DNA of 12,217 nt, from assembly GCA_964405375.1 (NCBI GenBank), contig CAYONQ010000078.1, positions 1 through 12,217 of the forward strand, read 5' to 3'. A program made the position numbers and the translations under genes. This DNA is from CAYONQ01 sp964405375 (GTDB lineage: Bacteria > Planctomycetota > Phycisphaerae > Sedimentisphaerales > Anaerobacaceae). Positions 7,307 to 12,217 of this stretch are shown here, piece by piece (the first letter of the stretch is position 1; each line of letters opens with the position of its first letter). The notes under the pieces are model-generated. The model was not told where the DNA came from. It did not search any database and worked only from the letters and a program-made list of their open reading frames with translations.

Positions 7307-7334
7307 ATTCTAATCTCCCACCCGCAAATTGCAA
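7307..7334 (-). promoter_or_regulatory. Possible dxr promoter TTGCAA-N16-TAGAAT
   Basis: On the minus strand TTGCAA (7329-7334) and TAGAAT (7307-7312) are 16 bases apart, close to sigma70 consensus. The -10 ends only 7 bases before the dxr ATG, so a transcript from it would be nearly leaderless. This fits the weak ribosome site but is unusual, and a chance match is possible. Confidence 0.3.
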
Positions 7335-7430
7335 CACTTACCCCCGATAACCCGCTCCACGCTATTTCCCCCTCCCTTTTTCCATTTTGCCTTTTCACTT
7401 TTTACTTTTCCCTTACCCCCTCCCGCCCCT

Positions 7431-7490
7431 CGTAGCGAAGCGAAGACCCTCGCAGCGAAGCGAAGACCCTCGCAGCGAAGCGAAGACCCC
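7431..7490. repeat. Three tandem copies of a 20-bp unit
   Basis: The units 7431-7450, 7451-7470 and 7471-7490 follow cgcagcgaagcgaagaccct. The first differs at base 3 (t for c) and the third at base 20 (c for t). They lie upstream of dxr and have no recognised protein-coding or CRISPR character, as there are no spacers. A slippage-derived array or a protein-binding cluster is possible. Confidence 0.75.
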
Positions 7491-7762
7491 AGAACGCCGT
7501 TATCTGAAGTTATCCGGAACCCGGTTTTTTCTACTTTCTACTCTCAACTTTCTACTTTTTCCGCTTCGGTGGCCTGCCACGCCTGCCTTAGGCAGGGGTC
7601 TTTATCTGGGGCTATCTTGGCCACGCAGCAGGGGAACCACCCCAAAATCGAAAATAACAAATTGCCTCTGCCGTAGGTTGCCCTTGCACTTCGGGGGTTC
7701 TTTACCCGTCGCCGCCACAGCAACACTCAAGTCCTTCCCAAAAAATTTCGGCGCAAATCCAC
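7491..7762. other. Gene-free repeat-rich stretch
   Basis: No convincing gene is seen on either strand. It includes the perfect hairpin CCTGCC-TTA-GGCAGG (7582-7596), a dispersed palindrome type. Short open frames here look like translations of repeats rather than proteins. It marks the junction between the core operon and the restriction-modification genes. Confidence 0.5.
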
Positions 7763-7791
7763 TTGCCCAATCCAAAGGCGATTGTTATAAT
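7763..7791 (+). promoter_or_regulatory. sigma70-type promoter of the restriction-modification operon
   Basis: TTGCCC (7763-7768) and a perfect TATAAT (7786-7791) are separated by 17 bases. The predicted transcript start near 7798 leaves a leader of about 20 bases containing AAAGGAGA (7801-7808), 10-11 bases before the methyltransferase ATG. No controller-protein gene or obvious C-box is seen. Confidence 0.6.
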
Positions 7792-7818
7792 CACATCTTG
7801 AAAGGAGACTGACGCAGA

Positions 7819-9072
7819 ATGGACTCACGCGTAATTCAACTAACACCAGCAGCTAAAAAATACGGCAATCTGAATATTGGGCCGTGCGGCAAAGATTTTT
7901 TCCCGCCGGACGCCTTCGGCGGCCCATCCCAAAAAACCGGCCTCGGTACCCCAATAACCCTAAAAGTAGAAGGCTTATCCAACCCTATCAAAACGGATAT
8001 CCCAAAAGACAAGACAGGAAAGCCCCGCTGGATTTTCAGAGAAAGAAAATGGGTAAAAGAGTTCGTCCACTCACATAAACTACATTCAGGTGATACCGTC
8101 ACAATCGCCCGTCTTGACAAAAGAACATATAGGGTCAGTCCTAATAATCATAATCCCCAAATAGTTGTGAAAGAACATCCAGCCGGCAAAAGCCAACTCC
8201 ACGAAAAACTTCTCAATATAGGTTACGACCGAACGTGCAACTGCCCCAAAACTCATATTAACTGCCTTACCGCTAAAGACTGGGTGCGCAGCCAAGTTGC
8301 AATTTGGGAATTATACTACGAGAAACGAGATGTCAGGGATAAAGACATCCACCCTGCAGTATTCCCAATAGCTTTGCCTGGAAAGTGTATTGAACTTTTT
8401 ACTCACAAGGGAGAACTTGTGCTTGACCCTTTTGTGGGCGTTGGTACGACACTGGTCGCAGCAAGAGATTTAGCAAGGAATGCCGTGGGCTTCGACCTTA
8501 ACAAAAAATATATTAATTTTACCAACAAAAGACTATCTCAATTGGAGATAGACTTCGGAGACAAAACTAAACAAATAGTGATTTGTGATGATGCTATCAA
8601 TATCCCAAAACACCTGAAAGAAAACACCATTTCTTTATCTGTAACTTCGCCTCCTTACGCCAATATGCTGAACCGCAAAAGATTACATAAAAGTACTCGT
8701 GGAAATCTCCGAGTAGATAAGCACTACAAAAAAAATCTGCAGTATTCAAATAATCCTCGTGACCTCGGAACGATGAAACCAAAAGAATATGCACAAGCAC
8801 TAGCCGAAATCTATAAAGGAATATTACCGCTTCTTAAACCCAAAGCGCATTGCATAATTAACGTCAATGATTTGTGGGAAAATAATCACAGATACCCTAT
8901 ACACAGTTATATTATTGATGCATTAGAAAAAGTAGGTTATGAACTTAGGAATATAATAATCTGGGATAAAAGGAATTTAGTAAATAAAGTAGGAATTTTT
9001 GGCTGGCCCAGCAATTATATTACTCTCACTATTACTTTTGAATACATACTTGATTTTTGGAGGCCGTTATAA
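7819..9072 (+). CDS. Type II DNA methyltransferase, probably N4-cytosine, with N-terminal B3-like domain
   Basis: The 417-aa protein protects DNA from the companion nuclease. Residues 41-108 (strand-rich, with RWIFRERKWVKEFV and LHSGDTVTIARL) resemble the B3/EcoRII-N DNA-binding pseudobarrel. Next come a Cys-containing stretch (Cys140, 142, 149) and HPAVFPIAL (178-186, motif X region). Motif I is DPFVGVGTT (203-211, AdoMet binding), and the catalytic motif IV is TSPPY (276-280). The motif order X-I-IV and the SPPY core point to an amino-methyltransferase, most likely N4-cytosine; N6-adenine is less likely. The C-terminal IIWDKRN and EYILDFWR fit the family. The stop TAA (9070-9072) is embedded in the likely start of the nuclease gene, so translation is coupled. 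The AT-rich codon use compared with the dxr operon suggests acquisition by transfer. Confidence 0.88.
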   Translation: MDSRVIQLTPAAKKYGNLNIGPCGKDFFPPDAFGGPSQKTGLGTPITLKVEGLSNPIKTDIPKDKTGKPRWIFRERKWVKEFVHSHKLHSGDTVTIARLDKRTYRVSPNNHNPQIVVKEHPAGKSQLHEKLLNIGYDRTCNCPKTHINCLTAKDWVRSQVAIWELYYEKRDVRDKDIHPAVFPIALPGKCIELFTHKGELVLDPFVGVGTTLVAARDLARNAVGFDLNKKYINFTNKRLSQLEIDFGDKTKQIVICDDAINIPKHLKENTISLSVTSPPYANMLNRKRLHKSTRGNLRVDKHYKKNLQYSNNPRDLGTMKPKEYAQALAEIYKGILPLLKPKAHCIINVNDLWENNHRYPIHSYIIDALEKVGYELRNIIIWDKRNLVNKVGIFGWPSNYITLTITFEYILDFWRPL

Positions 9073-9773
9073 CTTACCTAGAAATAATAACTAAGTTGAA
9101 GCAAATTAAGGATATGGGCTATGTAGAAACCCATCGCACTGGGAATACAGGCATCGGGAAAACATTGGAGGACCTCCTGGGAATCAAAGAGAATAATGTG
9201 CCTGGTCCAAATGCCGCAATGATAGAATTAAAATCTGCAAGAAAAAATACTCCCAGTATGCTCACTTTATTCACAAAGTCACCTCTCCCTATGAGTGCAA
9301 ACTCCACCTTGCTTCAAAGATTCGGTTATGAGTCCTCGCGTGGTAACGAACGGAAAGAACTGCATACTACAGTAAACGCTGTAAAATTTAATCAACTGAA
9401 AGGCAACCCCGGCTTTAAGATAAATGTTGAAGATGACAAGCTAAATCTTGTAACACCCCAAAATGAAATTGTAGGTTACTGGGATAAAGACACTCTGCAA
9501 AAGCGTTTCGAGGCCAAACTCCCCAAACTCTTATACGTAAAAGCAGAAACACGAGGCTCTGGGGCCAATGAGGAATTCTGGTTCAATGAAGCATGGTTAT
9601 TAAGTGGCTTCAATTTCGATAGTTTTCTTACTTTGTTAAGAGAAGAGATTATTTTCGTTGATATTCGAATCGGTCAGTATGCTGACGGAAGACCACACGA
9701 TCACGGCACAGCATTTAGAGTTCGCCCTGACAAGTTAGATTTATGTTTCGCCCATAGAGAAAGTGTAATGTAA
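9057..9773 (+). CDS. MvaI/BcnI-family type II restriction endonuclease
   Basis: The frame gives up to 238 aa, close to the length of MvaI (cuts CC/WGG), and matches it throughout: HRTGNTGIGKTLEDLL (26-41), IELKSARK (56-63), MLTLFTKSPLP (68-78), VDIRIGQY (201-208) and HDHGTAFR (214-221). The target is therefore probably a CCWGG- or CCSGG-like site, though the sequence cannot settle this. Of the MvaI catalytic triad Asp50-Glu55-Lys57, Glu57 and Lys59 are present here, but the Asp position is Asn52, so activity may be reduced or lost. The start is uncertain: TTG 9057 is the outer limit, ATA 9069 is best placed for GGAGG and for alignment to MvaI, and TTG 9096 or ATG 9114 would remove conserved N-terminal residues. 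It overlaps the methyltransferase gene. Confidence 0.88.
   Translation: MEAVITYLEIITKLKQIKDMGYVETHRTGNTGIGKTLEDLLGIKENNVPGPNAAMIELKSARKNTPSMLTLFTKSPLPMSANSTLLQRFGYESSRGNERKELHTTVNAVKFNQLKGNPGFKINVEDDKLNLVTPQNEIVGYWDKDTLQKRFEAKLPKLLYVKAETRGSGANEEFWFNEAWLLSGFNFDSFLTLLREEIIFVDIRIGQYADGRPHDHGTAFRVRPDKLDLCFAHRESVM
9059..9072 (+). promoter_or_regulatory. Ribosome site and ATAA start/stop overlap of the nuclease gene
   Basis: A perfect GGAGG (9059-9063) sits inside the end of the methyltransferase gene. At the ideal 5-base distance stands ATAA (9069-9072), where TAA ends the methyltransferase and ATA occupies the place of an ATG start. In an ATGA version both signals would be canonical. The TTG at 9057 overlaps this ribosome site and has no such signal of its own. 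Confidence 0.5.
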
Positions 9774-9960
9774 ATAATCGCCAACCCACCTATTTTCGCA
9801 GACCAACCCAATTAGGATACTAATATTCACTAAAATTATCAATTTTTTTCTGTTTTAACACCAGTAAAATTCAGGACTTACGAATTTTTGAATAAATTAT
9901 CGAATAAAATATTGAATTTCTTTGTTGCATTCTGCGCAAATAGCCGATAAATTTAATGTT

Positions 9961-10563
9961 ATGGAAACAAAATTATTATTTCAAGATGGGCGGCTCACAA
10001 GTGATGGAGCGTACCAGCTTTTGAAGCCGCATTACCCTCCAATATTCAACTGCATAGCCAGTGGCTTGAATGCATGGCAAGTCTTACAGCAATCTGCGCC
10101 AGAGGTTTGTTTGCCTCTGTTGCCTCGGACACGCGCAAGCCTGATACACGACAACATTGAGGAGTATGCCAGGAGAACCTTCGGCGGCAAGGAACCGGAT
10201 ATTATGCTATATCACGATACCGGCTTTCTTGTTATTGATTTCTATGGCAAGATCATCATACGCTTTAAGAAGCTTTCAACTGCTCTTCGCCCCTGTAACG
10301 TCAAGACAGATCAACAGCGAGCATATGACCATCAGACGTTGTTCTCTTCGGCTGCGACACTGGTAACGGCTGGCTACCGACTCGATTCTACCGGAATGTT
10401 TCGTGACGCACACATCGTTTGTTGGGATGGACCCGAGTTGCTTTGGTCGTTACGGTTGTCTGACCTCGACGTTACAACTGAACCAATTGAAGTGGTATCG
10501 TCACATGGTCCGCCTCAACCGATGGTAGTTGCGAAAAAGAAAACCATGAAGAAAATTAATTGA
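9961..10563 (+). CDS. Uncharacterised protein, putative toxin-like partner of the XRE/ImmA-IrrE gene
   Basis: The 200-aa protein has no motif I can name with confidence. It looks soluble, with an alpha/beta core: a helical part (residues 33-75), a strand-rich part around YHDTGFLVIDFYGKIIIRF (84-102), then KLSTALRPCNV (104-114), AAGYR-like TAGYRLDST (136-144) and a closing LLWSLRLSD (160-168), with a Lys-rich tail. I have an impression of similar proteins beside XRE-ImmA/IrrE genes, as here, where the partner starts 69 bases downstream on the same strand. That arrangement recalls RosmerTA-type toxin-antitoxin defence pairs, but the match is by arrangement only. ATG 9961 is preferred over TTG 9922; neither has a clear ribosome site, so a leaderless mRNA is possible. 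The 187-bp gap before it is AT-rich with no gene. Confidence 0.7.
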   Translation: METKLLFQDGRLTSDGAYQLLKPHYPPIFNCIASGLNAWQVLQQSAPEVCLPLLPRTRASLIHDNIEEYARRTFGGKEPDIMLYHDTGFLVIDFYGKIIIRFKKLSTALRPCNVKTDQQRAYDHQTLFSSAATLVTAGYRLDSTGMFRDAHIVCWDGPELLWSLRLSDLDVTTEPIEVVSSHGPPQPMVVAKKKTMKKIN

Positions 10564-10632
10564 AGCTGCGTCGCCACATGATCTACGTCAACCGGCAGTG
10601 GTTACGAGAAACATCAAGAAGGTTGTAGGACA

Positions 10633-11688
10633 ATGAATCAGGTGGTCAACAACGAAATGATTCAGCTTGCACGGGAGGCAAGGGGTCTTACGCAAAAAGT
10701 ACTTGCTAAACAATCTTCTATTTCACAGGGCAACATCTCGAAGTTTGAGAGAGGAGAGTTACAAGTCTCTGACGACCAGCTAGAAAAAATCGCAAAAGCA
10801 CTGGACTGTCCGAAGTCCTTCTTCTATCAACAAAACCGGCTTCATGGCTTTGGTGTCAGCCTTGTCCATCATCGAAAACGCCAGAGCCTTCCTGTCTTGG
10901 AATTGAAAAGGATCCAGGCGCAATTTAATATTTGGACTATAGAAATAGGAAAGCTGTTGCATGATGCCGAGATATATTGTGACAACGAATTTCACGCCTT
11001 GGACATTGACGACTTTGATGGTGATGCCATTCGTATTGCAGAATTGGTGCGAGCCCAATGGCATCTACCTTTAGGTCCGGTCAAGAGCGTGATTGGCGTG
11101 ATTGAGAGCGCTGGCGGTATAGTTTTTAAGTATGATTTAGGGTCTAGGAAGTTTGACGCGCAGAGTCAGTGGTTCAAAGGCCTACCCCCCCTTTTCTTCG
11201 TCAACAAAAATATATCAACCGATCGTTCCAGATTCACTCTCGCCCACGAAATAGGACACGTCATTATGCACCGCATTCCGACAAACAATATGGAGGATCA
11301 AGCCAACCAATTCGCATCTGAATTCCTAATGCCTCGCAGACAGATTCTGCCGGACCTTACTCCGTTTTCGTTGGAACGAGCAATGCGCCTGAAATTGAAA
11401 TGGAAAGTTTCAATCGCCGCATTGATAATACGGGCGTTCAAACTTGGTGTGATTACCGAATCGCAGAAACGACGGTATTTCACCCAGTTAGGAGCAGCGG
11501 GCTACCGGATCACCGAGCCCGTCGCAATTCCGGACGAAGAACCCTCTACGATGCGCCGGCTCATTGAAGTGTACCAGCGTGACCACGGCTACAGTACGGA
11601 AGACTTATGCCGAATGCTGTCAATCAATGAGATAGATTTCCGGATACGCTATCTATTGATGCCACCGCTTCGTATAGTCAGGTTGTAG
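10633..11688 (+). CDS. XRE-family HTH regulator with ImmA/IrrE zinc metallopeptidase domain
   Basis: The 351-aa protein begins with a Cro/C1-type helix-turn-helix (residues 7-66; ARGLTQKVLAKQSSISQGNI is the recognition region). It continues with a linker and a COG2856/ImmA-IrrE peptidase domain with FTLAHEIGH (201-209; His205, Glu206, His209) and MEDQANQFASEFLMP (220-234), whose Glu is a candidate third zinc ligand. A C-terminal part (about 295-345) with EPVAIPDEEP and GYSTEDLCRML is common in long family members. Such proteins act as transcriptional repressors or antitoxins that can cleave a partner; here the likely partner is the 200-aa protein encoded just upstream. AGGA before the ATG is very close (2 bases) and GAAGG lies 10 bases away, so the start is reasonable but not certain. 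No transposase or integrase is seen nearby. Confidence 0.9.
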   Translation: MNQVVNNEMIQLAREARGLTQKVLAKQSSISQGNISKFERGELQVSDDQLEKIAKALDCPKSFFYQQNRLHGFGVSLVHHRKRQSLPVLELKRIQAQFNIWTIEIGKLLHDAEIYCDNEFHALDIDDFDGDAIRIAELVRAQWHLPLGPVKSVIGVIESAGGIVFKYDLGSRKFDAQSQWFKGLPPLFFVNKNISTDRSRFTLAHEIGHVIMHRIPTNNMEDQANQFASEFLMPRRQILPDLTPFSLERAMRLKLKWKVSIAALIIRAFKLGVITESQKRRYFTQLGAAGYRITEPVAIPDEEPSTMRRLIEVYQRDHGYSTEDLCRMLSINEIDFRIRYLLMPPLRIVRL

Positions 11689-11806
11689 CGTTGCCCAGCA
11701 ATCTTCCAACCGTACATTTAGTATTATCGATAAACCGACAAACGCTAAATATTTTCAAACAATACAATCCCCAAAACCGCAAATTCTTTCAACCAAATAT
11801 CGAAGA

Positions 11807-11821
11807 TTCGCCTACGGCGAA
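11807..11821. repeat. Perfect hairpin TTCGCC/GGCGAA
   Basis: A 6-bp stem around TAC, about 120 bases after the antitoxin-like gene. No T-run follows on the plus strand, so an intrinsic terminator is not supported. It has the form of a dispersed palindrome. Confidence 0.45.
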
Positions 11822-11858
11822 CTATCCCCAAACTCCCAACCCTCAACTCATAACCCTG

Positions 11859-11876
11859 TACCCGCGAAGGCGGGTA
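11859..11876. repeat. Perfect hairpin TACCCGC/GCGGGTA
   Basis: A 7-bp stem around GAAG, followed by TCCA. It is the noncoding counterpart of the ATTCCCGC/GCGGGAAT hairpin that is translated inside dxr (7138-7157), which supports a mobile or dispersed origin for that block. Confidence 0.55.
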
Positions 11877-11951
11877 TCCAGTCTGCTCTGCCTTCTTTCC
11901 TCTGTCTTTCTCCCCCCTTGCCGGACCCAACCAACAAGCCACAACATGCGA

Positions 11952-12069
11952 ATTTAGTCAGCTTAAAGCGAAGCTGTGGCGGCTAAGCCGCCTGTGGACG
12001 AAGGCAATGCTCTGCGGAGAGAGCTTGCTCTCAGAGCAGCGATTGTCGAGTACGCAAAGCTGACTAAAT
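11952..12069. repeat. 118-bp structured element with 13-bp perfect inverted ends
   Basis: ATTTAGTCAGCTT (11952-11964) and its exact reverse complement (12057-12069) close the element, with a further GCG/CGC pairing inside (11968-11970 with 12053-12055). Within lie hairpin GGCGGC-TAA-GCCGCC (11978-11992) and a longer arm: CAAT (12005-12008) with ATTG (12042-12045), GCTCT (12009-12013) with AGAGC (12033-12037), and GAGAG (12017-12021) with CTCTC (12028-12032). The fold is a three-way junction on paper. It has no credible gene and no flanking duplication. It could be a structured RNA or a MITE-like DNA element. I do not recognise a family. Confidence 0.6.
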
Positions 12070-12217
12070 CTCTCTGTGCTCTCTGTGAGCTCTGTGGCCA
12101 AAACAAAATCCGTGTCAATTCGTGTCAATTCGTGGCCAATTCTTCTCTGCGCTCTCCGCGTTCTCCGCGGTTACTTTTTCTTTGTGTCTTCGTGCCTTAG
12201 TGGCCAATCCTTCTCTG
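12070..12217. repeat. Dispersed low-complexity repeats, no gene
   Basis: CTCTGTG-type units, CTCTGTGGCCAA (12090-12101), two adjacent CGTGTCAATT copies (12111-12130) and GTGGCCAATCCTT (12200-12212) fill this end. The GGCCAA units are the same as those translated inside dxr. The repeat run continues to the window edge. Confidence 0.6.

Noticed and set aside
7300..7398. N-terminal extension of DXR by 33 residues
   Set aside because: The extension has no family match, and the NADPH-motif strand begins right after ATG 7299, as in known DXR proteins.
7431..7490. CRISPR-like array
   Set aside because: The repeats are directly adjacent with no spacers, only three units, and no cas genes are present.
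9864..9900. Insertion-sequence end (CAGGACTTACG at 9872-9882)
   Set aside because: The 11-mer resembles some IS termini, but no matching inverted copy or transposase was found in the window.
11807..11876. Rho-independent terminators after the antitoxin-like gene
   Set aside because: Both hairpins are perfect, but neither is followed by a T-run on the plus strand; one matches a dispersed palindrome family.
11952..12069. Integron attC site or hammerhead-type ribozyme
   Set aside because: No GTTRRRY/RYYYAAC core and no CUGANGA core were found in the element.

Overview
The window looks like a chromosomal segment of an uncultured bacterium, most likely a Planctomycetota/Phycisphaerae-type genome. 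This is tentative. It rests on the very long multi-PDZ RseP, the dxr-rseP-glyA order and the abundance of dispersed repeats that translate as LATEDTED, MDSRLRGND and RSEDRGQ. No rRNA, tRNA or CRISPR array was seen.

Layout, left to right. (1) 1-347 holds no gene but is full of inverted repeats built on the core CGGTCAGTTTGA. (2) 348-2267 (+) is a two-gene unit: an alkaline-phosphatase-superfamily phosphodiesterase whose C-terminus appears cut by a one-base frameshift, and a flippase-like integral membrane protein (LPG synthase TM family). (3) 2247-7299 (-) is a core operon read dxr, rseP, glyA: isoprenoid synthesis (MEP pathway), an intramembrane site-2 protease with about four PDZ modules, and a serine hydroxymethyltransferase-like PLP enzyme with unusual active-site residues. 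dxr carries an 85-codon in-frame block made of dispersed repeats between its first helix and second strand. (4) 7300-7818 is a repeat-rich junction with a 20-bp unit in three tandem copies and a good sigma70-type promoter facing right. (5) 7819-9773 (+) is a type II restriction-modification pair: an SPPY-type DNA methyltransferase with an N-terminal B3/EcoRII-N-like domain, followed by an MvaI/BcnI-family endonuclease. (6) 9961-11688 (+) is a probable toxin-antitoxin-like pair: an uncharacterised 200-aa protein and an XRE-HTH plus ImmA/IrrE zinc-peptidase protein, an arrangement that recalls RosmerTA. (7) 11689-12217 has no gene; it holds several perfect hairpins, a 118-bp element closed by 13-bp perfect inverted ends with internal hairpins, and further dispersed repeats of the kind found inside dxr.

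Together, regions 5 and 6 form a small defence island whose composition looks more AT-rich than the core operon, bordered on both sides by repeat-rich DNA. The endonuclease shows two possible signs of attenuation: an ATA where a start codon is expected, and Asn where MvaI has its first catalytic Asp. The least explained items are the structured 118-bp element, the left-hand inverted repeats and the in-frame repeat block in dxr, which resembles in principle the palindromic elements inserted in Rickettsia proteins.
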